In this document: piece after piece, positions 7,182-14,432 of the stretch | Position numbering within the stretch: position 1 is the stretch's first letter | Layout of the letters: each line of letters opens with the position of its first letter | Assembly: GCA_030620005.1 (NCBI GenBank) | Contig: JAUXAJ010000080.1 | Location: 1-17,086, forward strand | DNA length: 17,086 nt | DNA from: Promethearchaeota archaeon | Lineage (GTDB): Archaea > Asgardarchaeota > Lokiarchaeia > Sigynarchaeales > SOKP01 | Direction: 5' to 3' | The notes under the pieces: model-generated | The model's input: only the letters and a program-made list of their open reading frames with translations | Told to the model about the DNA's origin: nothing | Databases searched by the model: none | Program-made: the position numbers and the translations under genes

Positions 7182-7482
7182 ATGGTCGAGAAAAAGTGTG
7201 AGGTTTGCGGAAAGTCATCCTTTAGAATGGTACAGGACGAATGGATGAAACATCATGCTATTTAACGCGTGGTGCATTTAACGAACTTTTCGATTCGTCG
7301 AAAATGGAACATTAGAAATGTGCGATGGATGTGGAGCCAAATTCTTAGTTTGTAAAGAATGTGGCGGTCTTTTCACGAGAGTTCATCCAGCTTTGGAGAC
7401 TTGGGAAGTAAATCAGAAATGTCCAAGTTGTGGTTATGAAGATCCAGAGGTAAAAGCTTGGGACGGAGTTTCTGGCAGATAA
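7182..7482 (+). pseudogene. Double zinc-ribbon protein gene, reading frame broken twice
   Basis: From the ATG at 7182 the frame gives MVEKKCEVCGKSS and stops at 7263 after 27 residues. A second frame, open from 7282 to the TAA at 7480-7482, gives FVENGTLEMCDGCGAKF, then VCKECGGLFTRVHP, then KCPSCGYEDPEV. Together they hold four CxxC knuckles (CEVC, CDGC, CKEC, CPSC), enough for two zinc ribbons, with the first ribbon split by the break. A single shift cannot join them: the first frame stops at 7263 and the last has a stop at 7279. The third frame bridges the gap with CYLTRGAFNELF (from 7256), so two shifts of the same sign rebuild one protein of about 100 residues. A GGGA lies before the ATG. 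It could be a decayed gene, two sequence errors or recoding. The downstream part could also be a separate 54-residue protein from ATG 7318. Confidence 0.65.
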
Positions 7483-7510
7483 TGTGGGAAAGATCAAGTT
7501 TACTCTCGTC

Positions 7511-7565
7511 AATTTAGCAATGCGTTTATTATTTCATGCTAAATTTGATTTTAATAATTTTTTTA
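7511..7565 (+). terminator. Stem-loop plus T tract after the zinc-ribbon gene
   Basis: AATTTAGCA (7511-7519) and its inverse TGCTAAATT (7537-7545) form a 9-bp stem with a 17-base loop. A T-rich stretch with a T7 run follows. The position is between convergent genes. Confidence 0.45.
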
Positions 7566-7590
7566 TTTCTCTTTTTTTTGTTGCTGATTA

Positions 7591-8997
7591 TTATAATTTA
7601 ATACCAAAATAATTAACGGCATTATTATAACAAATATTTTCCACGATCTTACCAAGAAACTCAATATCATTAGGAATCTCACCGTTTTCTACATCAGTTC
7701 CTATTAAATTGCAAAGTATCCTTCGAAAATACTCGTGTCTGGGGTATGACAAGAAGCTTCGGGAATCGGTTGTCATCCCAATGAATCGGCTTAAAAGCCC
7801 TAAATTAGAGAGAACATTCATTTGGTTCTCCATTCCTTCTTTTTGGTCTGCAAACCACCAAGCGCTACCAAATTGTATTTTCCCCGGTGAAGAACCATCT
7901 TGGAAGTTACCTATCATGGATGCTACTAAATAATTATCTCGGGGATTTATGTTATAAAGAACGGTTTTAGCAAGTTCGTTTGTTTGATCCAAACTATCCA
8001 AAAATTTTCCCATGTGTTGCGCTAGAGAAAAATCTCCAATTGAATCAAATCCCGTATCAGGACCAAGTAATTTGAATAAACGAGTATTATTATTACGAAT
8101 AGCACCAAAATGAAACTGTTGCACCCAACCGCGCTTGTGGTTTAATCGAGAGACATTATAAAGAAATGCGGACTTATACTTTGATATCTCCATTTCATTT
8201 ACAGATTTTCCTGATAGAACTTTTTTAAAAATAGTATTAATCTCAGTTTCTTCATAATCCTCTGCAAAAAATTTGATTATTCCATGATCTGCAACACGGC
8301 ATCCATTTTCATGGAAAAATTCATGACGTGACTCAATTGCATTCATTAGAGTGAAAAAATCGTTTATTTTACAATCTGATACTTTTGACAATTTTTTAAT
8401 ATATTCTAAATAAGTTGCGCCATTATTGATAGCCATTGCCTTATCTGGTCTAAACGTCGGAAGCACTTTGATTTCAAATCCATCATTCCTAATCTTCTGA
8501 TGATGTTTCAGGAGACTAACAGGGTCGTCAGTCGTGCACACCAATTTTACGTTCATTTTACGCATCAAGTTGCGAATTGAGTATTCAGAAGTTTTTAGTA
8601 GAGTAGTACAATGATCAAAAATTTCTTTACAGGTTTTTGGGCTTAAAATTGTCTTTAAATTGAAAATTCTTTGAAGTTCCAAGTGCGTCCAATGATATAA
8701 AGGATTACGAATAGTCATTGGAACGGTTTCTGCCCATTTCTCGAATTTTTCATGATCTGAAGCATTTCCAGTACAATATTTTTCGGAAACACCATTACTT
8801 CTCATGGCACGCCATTTATAGTGATCTCCTGCTAACCATGCTTGACCAAGATTATCAAAATTAGTATCTTCAGCAATTTCTTTTACTGGTAAATGACAAT
8901 GATAGTCAAAAATCGGCATATTTTTTGCGTGATCGTGATAAAGGGACCGTGCTGTTTCTGTCTGTAAAAGAAAATTTTCGTCCATGAATTCTTTCAT
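7591..8997 (-). CDS. uxaC: Glucuronate isomerase (uronate isomerase)
   Basis: The 468-residue protein matches the usual length of about 470 and aligns from end to end with bacterial UxaC as I know it. It has the N-terminal FLLQTETARSLYHDHAK, the metal-binding FDYHCHLP (His33 and His35 of the amidohydrolase-fold barrel), GDHYKWRAMRSNGV, NPLYHWTHLELQR, TTDDPVSLLKHH, the RGWVQQFHFGAIRNNNTR segment, LLGPDTGFDSI, and the C-terminal DSRSFLSYPRHEYFRRI. The enzyme interconverts D-glucuronate and D-fructuronate (and galacturonate and tagaturonate), the first step of hexuronate breakdown, in the cytoplasm. The ATG at 8997 is supported by GAGGTAA 8 bases upstream. No other hexuronate gene (uxaB, uxuA, kdgK) is in the window. 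The strong resemblance to the bacterial protein suggests acquisition from bacteria, which is inference. A palindrome between TATA box and start suggests a dedicated repressor. Confidence 0.96.
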   Translation of the reverse strand: MKEFMDENFLLQTETARSLYHDHAKNMPIFDYHCHLPVKEIAEDTNFDNLGQAWLAGDHYKWRAMRSNGVSEKYCTGNASDHEKFEKWAETVPMTIRNPLYHWTHLELQRIFNLKTILSPKTCKEIFDHCTTLLKTSEYSIRNLMRKMNVKLVCTTDDPVSLLKHHQKIRNDGFEIKVLPTFRPDKAMAINNGATYLEYIKKLSKVSDCKINDFFTLMNAIESRHEFFHENGCRVADHGIIKFFAEDYEETEINTIFKKVLSGKSVNEMEISKYKSAFLYNVSRLNHKRGWVQQFHFGAIRNNNTRLFKLLGPDTGFDSIGDFSLAQHMGKFLDSLDQTNELAKTVLYNINPRDNYLVASMIGNFQDGSSPGKIQFGSAWWFADQKEGMENQMNVLSNLGLLSRFIGMTTDSRSFLSYPRHEYFRRILCNLIGTDVENGEIPNDIEFLGKIVENICYNNAVNYFGIKL

Positions 8998-9012
8998 GTG
9001 GTATATTACCTC

Positions 9013-9033
9013 AAATCAATTAATAATTGATTT
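9013..9033. promoter_or_regulatory. Perfect 21-bp palindrome at the uxaC promoter
   Basis: Ten-base arms AAATCAATTA and TAATTGATTT around a single A. On the minus strand it lies between a TATA-like box (9032-9041, AATATATAAA) and the Shine-Dalgarno site (9006-9012), covering the expected transcription start. This is a classical repressor position, perhaps for a hexuronate-responsive regulator. Confidence 0.6.
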
Positions 9034-9072
9034 ATATATTAAATTGTATTAAAAATTTCATGTAATTAAAGG

Positions 9073-9081
9073 TTTATAAAA
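9073..9081 (+). promoter_or_regulatory. Rightward TATA box before the GNAT/clamp-loader operon
   Basis: TTTATAAAA after an A-rich flank, with a predicted start near 9102 and a leader of about 118 bases. AT-rich alternatives exist near 9152 and 9169, so this assignment is tentative. Confidence 0.4.
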
Positions 9082-9087
9082 GATTAG

Positions 9088-9108
9088 TCTGAAATTATTA
9101 ATTTCAGA
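9088..9108. promoter_or_regulatory. Second perfect 21-bp palindrome in the divergent spacer
   Basis: Ten-base arms TCTGAAATTA and TAATTTCAGA around a single T. It lies just downstream of the rightward TATA box at 9073-9081. Its centre is 75 bp from the centre of the palindrome at 9013-9033. An imperfect 20-bp palindrome follows at 9122-9141. Confidence 0.55.
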
Positions 9109-9219
9109 ATTAAATTAAATATTGTAATAATATTAATACAAAAGCAAGGAAAATTTAAATTAAGAGACATTAAATATAATTTAACGAAAAGAAATATTTT
9201 TTTTCTAGAAGAGTTTATC

Positions 9220-9690
9220 ATGAATATTAAAGTTGAGATCGCTTCACCAGAGCAAATATCCGACCTTAAAGAGCTGACGAAGCTATTAGTTGAGAGTCTC
9301 GGTCAAGAATTTGATTCCAAGCGTTTTGATTGGGGCATTCGCAGAAGAATATTCGATCCCTTGCAAAGACACGGAATTTTAATAGCAATAGACGAGGAAA
9401 CTAACGAAGTTATTGGCATGATTATTGCAGAACTTCGCATCGATCCCTTCGGAACTTCAGAAGGATACATTAAACAAAATTTTCTGAAGAAGGAATACAG
9501 GGGAATTGGTATTGGTCGTCTATTATTAAAAAAGGGTATTGAACACTTAAAAAAAATAAAAGTTGATAAAGTCAAGGTAAATGTTAGAGAAGAAACTACG
9601 CAAGCCGATAATCTCTATAAAAAGATGAATTTTAAGAAGGTTTTTGAAGTTTTGGAATTAGACCTTACAGAAGACAGCTCGAACGATTAA
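9220..9690 (+). CDS. GNAT-family N-acetyltransferase
   Basis: A 156-residue single GNAT domain. The acetyl-CoA-binding motif A is R94GIGIGR100 after strand and loop FLKKEY, followed by helix LLLKKGIEHLKK. The C-terminal end has the family's Tyr-containing segment NLYKKMNFKK and a final strand. The family transfers an acetyl group from acetyl-CoA to amines; the acceptor cannot be predicted. The start at 9220 is the first ATG in frame and has no clear Shine-Dalgarno site. The gene ends 15 bases before the clamp-loader small subunit and so probably belongs to the same transcript. Regulation of the replication proteins by acetylation would be speculation. Confidence 0.85.
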   Translation: MNIKVEIASPEQISDLKELTKLLVESLGQEFDSKRFDWGIRRRIFDPLQRHGILIAIDEETNEVIGMIIAELRIDPFGTSEGYIKQNFLKKEYRGIGIGRLLLKKGIEHLKKIKVDKVKVNVREETTQADNLYKKMNFKKVFEVLELDLTEDSSND

Positions 9691-9705
9691 GTAGGAATCA
9701 TAAAA

Positions 9706-10686
9706 ATGGGTATTGATTTAAAGACACTACCATGGGTTGAAAAATATCGCCCACATACTTTTGATGATATAGTAAGTCAAAATATAGCTATAAACAACCT
9801 CAAAGAATTTGTTAGGAGTGGCGACATGCCACACATGATTTTTGCAGGTCCCCCAGGAACCGGCAAAACTAGTACAGCGTTGATTATAGCTAAAGAATTA
9901 GTGAGAGAAGAAGATTTCTACAGGTCAGTTTTAGAGTTAAACGCTTCAGACACGGTGCGAATGAAATTTGTCAGATCCATTTTAAAATCGTTCGTAAATC
10001 AGAATTTAATCAAGGATGGTTCGCTAAAAATCGTGATTTTAGACGAAGCGGACAATATTCCTACTCAAGTGCAACAGGCTTTAAGAAGGATCATTGAAAA
10101 AGCATCTGCTAACGTAAAATTCATATTAATGTGCAATTATATTAATCGTATTATTGATCCCATCATATCAAGGTGTGCTGTTTTCAGATTTGTTTCGCTT
10201 TCAAAGAAAACGATAATAGAAAGACTGAAATTCATTGCGGAACAAGAAAAATTGTCCATCCCTGCTAATAAAGCGGAGGTTTTTTTTGATACTCTTTTCT
10301 TTATTTCAGCAGGCGATTTAAGGAAAGCAATTAACACTTTACAGATGTCGGTCGCTCTTGAGATGCTGAAAAACCTTGATATTAACGAAGTCTTGAAGGT
10401 CTCAGGATTTGTGGAAGAATCAACGATGGAAAAATTGATTCAAGCCTTTCAGGAAAAGAATTTTACGAGGACCAAGGAAATCTTACATGGTATTGAAAGT
10501 TTTGATAGTAGGAACTTCATTAGGCAAATCTCGAGCATTTTACCACGAATTAACATTGAACCAAGAAATAAAAGCATCGTATATTCTTATATGGGAGATA
10601 TCGACTACAAGATAAGTCAAGGAGCGGATGATCAGATTCAAATACTCGCACTATTGGCAGAAATTACTAATAATGTAATTAGGTAA
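9706..10686 (+). CDS. rfcS: Replication factor C small subunit (clamp loader AAA+ ATPase)
   Basis: At 326 residues this is the normal length of archaeal RfcS. It begins with the RFC box PWVEKYRPHTFDDIV, then has Walker A G48PPGTGKT55, the LELNASD segment, Walker B with DEAD at 113-116, the sensor region MCNY, and the arginine-finger motif SRC at 155-157, followed by the lid and collar helices. All catalytic motifs are intact. The protein forms the ATP-driven ring that opens the PCNA sliding clamp and places it on primed DNA. AGGA lies 9 bases before the ATG. It is second in the operon after the GNAT gene and is followed, 48 bases later, by a divergent paralogue. Confidence 0.97.
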   Translation: MGIDLKTLPWVEKYRPHTFDDIVSQNIAINNLKEFVRSGDMPHMIFAGPPGTGKTSTALIIAKELVREEDFYRSVLELNASDTVRMKFVRSILKSFVNQNLIKDGSLKIVILDEADNIPTQVQQALRRIIEKASANVKFILMCNYINRIIDPIISRCAVFRFVSLSKKTIIERLKFIAEQEKLSIPANKAEVFFDTLFFISAGDLRKAINTLQMSVALEMLKNLDINEVLKVSGFVEESTMEKLIQAFQEKNFTRTKEILHGIESFDSRNFIRQISSILPRINIEPRNKSIVYSYMGDIDYKISQGADDQIQILALLAEITNNVIR

Positions 10687-10699
10687 TGTAAGAATTGAA

Positions 10700-10709
10700 T
10701 TTATAAATT
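10700..10709 (+). promoter_or_regulatory. Possible internal TATA box before the second RFC subunit
   Basis: TTTATAAATT centred about 31 bases before the ATG at 10735. If used, transcription would start within a few bases of the ATG and give a leaderless message. The gene indeed has no Shine-Dalgarno site. Confidence 0.35.
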
Positions 10710-10734
10710 GAAAATTAGATAAACTAAAAAAACC

Positions 10735-11781
10735 ATGACTGCTAACATTCCAATATGGCGATTAAAGTACTTGCCTAAGACTTTAGATGAGATTTGTGGA
10801 AGAGAAAACGTCGTAAGTCGCTTAAAGGAGATAATCAATCAATCTAATTTTCCACACTTGTTATTCGTAGGGTCAGAAGGTATAGGGAAAACGACAATTG
10901 CAAAGTTATTTTCAAAAGAGATACTTGGTAAATATCACGACGTTAATTTAAAGATTGTATACGCAGACATTCCCCTAACAGAAGAAGAAAGGAAACGGGC
11001 AAAATCTGAAGCGTATGTATCAAAAAGTAAGATTGGAAGCATGGCGGGAAGAAAAATTACTACACCAGCGTTTATTCAAGTAAAAGTAAAACCCTTCGTT
11101 CAGTTGAAAGTATTAGGAGGAGCGCCTTTTAAAGTTCTAATTGTAAAGAATTTCGATGTTCTAGGTTCTAATCAACAAGGGTTCAGAAGATTAATGGAAA
11201 TTTACGGTTCAAATTGTCGAATGATTTTGATCACTGCTAAAATTTCTGGAATTATTGATCCAATAGTTAGCCGGTGCCAATTGTTCTTAATTTCACAAGT
11301 AGATATAGATTCGTTTAAAAAATTAATTTTTAATATAGCCAAGGAAGAGTCGTTAAATATAGGAAATGAAGAAGTTGAAATTCTTTATAAAATTACTGAT
11401 GGAAAACTATCTCAAGCAATAGATCTCTTACAACTATGTAGTACGTCTGGAAATACAATTGATTTAAATAAATTATACGAAAATTTCCAAAAATTTCAAA
11501 AAAATACTTTAAGGAGTTTATTATTATTGTGTTTAAAGGGTGAATTCTTGAAAGCAAGAGAATTATCAAGAAATATTTTAACTAATTATAAGTTTAACCC
11601 TCACGAGCTTTTTAATTTTCTACTAATTGAACTATACAAATTACCACTAAGTAAATTTGCTCGCAATAAATTGATTAATTTCATAGCTGACGCAGATTTT
11701 CGCGCGCTGGATGGTAGAGACACCGATATTCAAGTCTCAGCGTTATTGTCAAAAATATGTTTTTTTTCAGAAAAATTGTAA
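10735..11781 (+). CDS. Divergent RFC small-subunit paralogue with degenerate Walker B
   Basis: A 348-residue protein with the RFC layout: IPIWRLKYLPKTLDEI in place of the usual PWVEKYRP box, Walker A G46SEGIGKT53, the arginine-finger motif SRC at 179-181, and lid and collar domains. Two features set it apart. The NASD segment after Walker A is replaced by VYADIP and a basic insert of about 30 residues. Walker B reads VLIVKNFD (134-141), so both acidic residues of the usual DE are Lys-Asn. ATP may be bound but should not be hydrolysed normally, while the SRC finger could still act on a neighbouring subunit. Some archaea have a second small subunit (RfcS2), and eukaryotic rings include the degenerate Rfc5; whether this is orthologous to either is not shown. 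It lies between rfcS and rfcL, with rfcL following almost without a gap. Confidence 0.88.
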   Translation: MTANIPIWRLKYLPKTLDEICGRENVVSRLKEIINQSNFPHLLFVGSEGIGKTTIAKLFSKEILGKYHDVNLKIVYADIPLTEEERKRAKSEAYVSKSKIGSMAGRKITTPAFIQVKVKPFVQLKVLGGAPFKVLIVKNFDVLGSNQQGFRRLMEIYGSNCRMILITAKISGIIDPIVSRCQLFLISQVDIDSFKKLIFNIAKEESLNIGNEEVEILYKITDGKLSQAIDLLQLCSTSGNTIDLNKLYENFQKFQKNTLRSLLLLCLKGEFLKARELSRNILTNYKFNPHELFNFLLIELYKLPLSKFARNKLINFIADADFRALDGRDTDIQVSALLSKICFFSEKL

Positions 11782-11790
11782 TTGAGGAAA

Positions 11791-13158
11791 ATGTCAAAAA
11801 AAGCAGAAACTAATGTCCCTTGGGTCGAAAAGTACAGGCCAAAAAGTATAAAAGAAATGGCATTACCTACTGCCAAAGTAAGCGGACACAAAGTAGATTT
11901 AGCGGAGGAATTAATAAAATTTGTCAAGCATTTTTTCAAGGAAAAACAAAAAATAAACGCAGAAAATAGAAAAATAAGAGCTTACAATAGAACAGCTTCC
12001 GGAAAGGATCAAAAAGAAGAATTGAGAATGCCTCCCGAAAATGCGGCCATATTATTAGAAGGACCACCAGGAATCGGTAAAACCTCAATCGTATATGTTC
12101 TAGCTAACGATTTAAACATGGAAGTTGTCGAAACAAACGCTTCTGATACGAGAACGAAAGACGCACTCGAGAAGAAATTGAAAGAGACGACAAAAACGCG
12201 CGGTATCATGGATTTTATCACGCAATCAAAAGAAAAACTAATCTTAATTGATGAAGTTGATGGAATATATGGAGTACAAGATAGAGGGGCGGTTCCTACC
12301 ATAATCGAATTAACTCAAAACACTCAGTTCCCAATTATAATGTGTGCTAACGAATATAAAACCAATCTTCAATCGTTATATAATAAGATTCGAAGATTTG
12401 AAGTACACTCATTATCGGTTGAAGAAACGCTTAAAATTGTTAAAACCATTTTGAAAAAAGAAAATATTACCACGCTGAATGAAGATGATGTAAAATTAAT
12501 TATTAGTAAAAATAATGGCGATTTAAGAGGCATGATAAACGACCTTCAAGGAATTAGTCAAGGTTCGGAAGAAACTGATAATACGGATTTAATTTTGAGC
12601 TTAAGACGCGATAATACCGAAGAAATCTTCACGTTAATAAGAGAACTGTTTCAAAATGTTACGACATTGCAAGAAGCTCGAAATTTAACTAATAAATCGG
12701 ATGTTGACTATAATTTCCTTTACAAATGGGTCTCAGAAAATCTCACTACTTTTATAAAAAATAACGACGAAATCGCTAACGCGTTCGAGAATCTTTCTTT
12801 AGCAGACGAGATTTTTGGTAGAATACGTAAAAATCAATATTGGGCGTTGCTACCTTATTTTTACGACCTTTTTGCAGGCGGCGTTGCTTTATCGAGAAAA
12901 AGAACTCCAACAACTAAAGGCTTTAGAAGAGTCGTGTTTCCTAGATTTAGCGCGAGGGGGGTTTTTTCGTTAACAAGTTCCGAAAGAACTCTAGTCAAAA
13001 AGATAAAAAGAAAATACGAGGTTTCCCAAATTGAGGTCATCCAATATTTCTTGCCTTTTTTAAGGATGTTATGCGGGTCTTCTAGGAGACAACTAAAAAT
13101 TATCAGCGATTTTTTAGAATTAGATGCAAAAGAAAAAAAAATTTTATTAAAAAATTAA
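11791..13158 (+). CDS. rfcL: Replication factor C large subunit
   Basis: A 455-residue protein, within the range for archaeal RfcL. It opens with VPWVEKYRPKSIKEMA, has a basic and acidic insertion before the P-loop typical of the large subunit, Walker A G91PPGIGKT98, ETNASD, Walker B ILIDEVDG (DEVD 154-157), and then lid and collar helices. As expected for RfcL, no SRC finger is seen at the small-subunit position. RfcL completes the ring that loads PCNA. A C-terminal PIP box would be usual; the only candidate is QLKIISDFL, which has Asp where an aromatic is expected. The frame opens at TTG 11782, directly after the previous stop, but the ATG at 11791 is chosen because TTGAGG precedes it by three bases and MSKKAETNVPW is a natural N terminus. 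It is the last gene of the operon. Confidence 0.96.
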   Translation: MSKKAETNVPWVEKYRPKSIKEMALPTAKVSGHKVDLAEELIKFVKHFFKEKQKINAENRKIRAYNRTASGKDQKEELRMPPENAAILLEGPPGIGKTSIVYVLANDLNMEVVETNASDTRTKDALEKKLKETTKTRGIMDFITQSKEKLILIDEVDGIYGVQDRGAVPTIIELTQNTQFPIIMCANEYKTNLQSLYNKIRRFEVHSLSVEETLKIVKTILKKENITTLNEDDVKLIISKNNGDLRGMINDLQGISQGSEETDNTDLILSLRRDNTEEIFTLIRELFQNVTTLQEARNLTNKSDVDYNFLYKWVSENLTTFIKNNDEIANAFENLSLADEIFGRIRKNQYWALLPYFYDLFAGGVALSRKRTPTTKGFRRVVFPRFSARGVFSLTSSERTLVKKIKRKYEVSQIEVIQYFLPFLRMLCGSSRRQLKIISDFLELDAKEKKILLKN

Positions 13159-13554
13159 AATTAATTAATCTTTTTTTGTATATATCGGATAAGATCAATT
13201 TATTTTCAAAGAGATGCGAAGTAGGTTTTTTAAATAATTTCAAACTTTCATCCTTTTGGAAAATGCTTACATGCTTTACTTGAAATGTGCTTAAAGATAT
13301 TTCTTGGAGGGATGATAACTCATTTTTGGGTAGATGCTCCAAGAGAATTGAAAAAGATTAAACATCCAAACCTTGATTTTCTTGATTTTCTTGAAAATTA
13401 AGCAGAATGTTTTTATTTATTTTATAAATTAGCTCGAAATTTTCTATTTATAAATTAAATGAGACAATAAATAAGAGATTGCAAATTTCAGTTTTGGTTA
13501 AATAGTATCAATTTTTTTTGTTATTATTGAAAAAAAAAAATATTAAAACTTAAA
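13159..13554. other. 396-bp gene-poor region after rfcL
   Basis: A T7 tract at about 13171-13177 probably ends the clamp-loader transcript. A plus-strand frame is open from 13234 to a TAA at 13399-13401. The best start within it is ATG 13312, directly after GGAGGG, giving 29 residues (MITHFWVDAPRELKKI and an acidic-aromatic end); ATG 13285 would give 38. An 8-bp inverted repeat, TCTTGGAG (13302-13309) and CTCCAAGA (13337-13344), spans that ribosome site. The rest (13402-13554) is very AT-rich, has two copies of TTTATAAATTA, and must hold the promoter of the next gene. No RNA gene was recognised. Confidence 0.5.
13312..13401 (+). CDS. Possible 29-residue small protein or gene remnant
   Basis: GGAGGG abuts the ATG. 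The peptide is MITHFWVDAPRELKKI followed by KHPNLDFLDFLEN. The open frame continues upstream for 26 more codons with protein-like composition (FHPFGKCLHALLEM), so this could be the 3' remnant of a longer gene. I know no family. It is reported as tentative only. Confidence 0.22.
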   Translation: MITHFWVDAPRELKKIKHPNLDFLDFLEN

Positions 13555-14223
13555 ATGTCAGAAGAAGATATTGTTAGGTCTGAAGAAAAAGAGTCATTCA
13601 TGGGAAGACAATCGCAAAAAACGTTACAAATTGCTGGTGCAGGAATTTTTGGGGCGCTCTCAATTATAATTTCAGGATTTGTCGTGCCATTCATACCTCG
13701 CATTCCAGGTTGGGGCATGGCAATATATGACCCCATCTCAATAATATGGATCGCTTGTTTTTTAATATTTGGAGTAGTTGCGGGTTTATTATGCTGCGTG
13801 ATAGGTACTTTTGGACTATTAATCTTTGATCCAACTGGAATTGGTTCAATTTTTAAGTTTTTCGCGACTTTTTCTTTGATTATTGTTCCAATTATACTGT
13901 TGAAGTTATATAAACAAGAAAAGGGCGTATCAAATAGCCAAAAATTGAAAGATCCAAAGAATTATTTCGTCTGTGGAGTTTTAGGTACAGCACTTAGAAT
14001 CGTTGTGATGTTAATTTTAAACTCGCTTTTCTTTTTAACGATTTGGGCCAGTTTTTTTACTTTTGCGAACTTAGAGTTTATAGGATTTGGCGGTATTACG
14101 GGTTGGACTGCCGTTGTAGTGGGCGTGATTATAATTAATGGTTATTCGAGCGTTTTCGATCTCCTAATTTCATATTTAATCGTTTACGGTTCCAAACTCG
14201 ATCAAAAGTTTAATATCTGGTAA
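13555..14223 (+). CDS. ECF-type transporter substrate-binding (S) membrane protein
   Basis: A 222-residue membrane protein with a short acidic cytoplasmic N terminus (residues 1-24) and five to six hydrophobic segments: about 25-48, 60-88, 98-115, 136-166 and 170-210. The first segment, ending in GFVVPFIPRIPGWGMAIYDP, and the FGVVAGLLCCVIGTFG segment match the S-component style of energy-coupling-factor vitamin transporters (riboflavin or ECF_trnsprt-like), which bind a vitamin or cofactor precursor and dock with shared EcfA, EcfA' and EcfT subunits. Those subunits are not in the window, as is usual for group II ECF systems. The substrate cannot be predicted and no riboswitch is seen upstream. 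The ATG at 13555 has no ribosome-binding site. The family call is from pattern, so moderate. Confidence 0.7.
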   Translation: MSEEDIVRSEEKESFMGRQSQKTLQIAGAGIFGALSIIISGFVVPFIPRIPGWGMAIYDPISIIWIACFLIFGVVAGLLCCVIGTFGLLIFDPTGIGSIFKFFATFSLIIVPIILLKLYKQEKGVSNSQKLKDPKNYFVCGVLGTALRIVVMLILNSLFFLTIWASFFTFANLEFIGFGGITGWTAVVVGVIIINGYSSVFDLLISYLIVYGSKLDQKFNIW

Positions 14224-14432
14224 AAAACCTTGGATAAATGGTATTTTGGTTATAAATTTTGATTTAAATGTTCTAATGACTTATTTAATTGATAAATGAC
14301 TTATTTTCTCATTAATTGGGATCTCTTCGGGAAAAAAATATTCTAACCTTTTTTTTTATTTCACTTCTCATTACATTTTATTACACATGTTTCATGAATT
14401 CAATTAATTAATTAAATAATACAAAAAGGAGA

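Noticed and set aside
7709..7933. 74-codon plus-strand frame inside uxaC
   Set aside because: It is antisense to a highly conserved segment of the isomerase and has no independent support.
13089..13124. PCNA-interacting (PIP) motif at the C terminus of RfcL
   Set aside because: QLKIISDFL has Gln and Ile in place but Asp at the first aromatic position, so the motif is not convincing.
13103..13342. 79-codon minus-strand frame overlapping the end of rfcL
   Set aside because: It is rich in Phe/Leu/Lys as expected from AT-rich noise, overlaps a certain gene by 56 bases and has no ribosome site.
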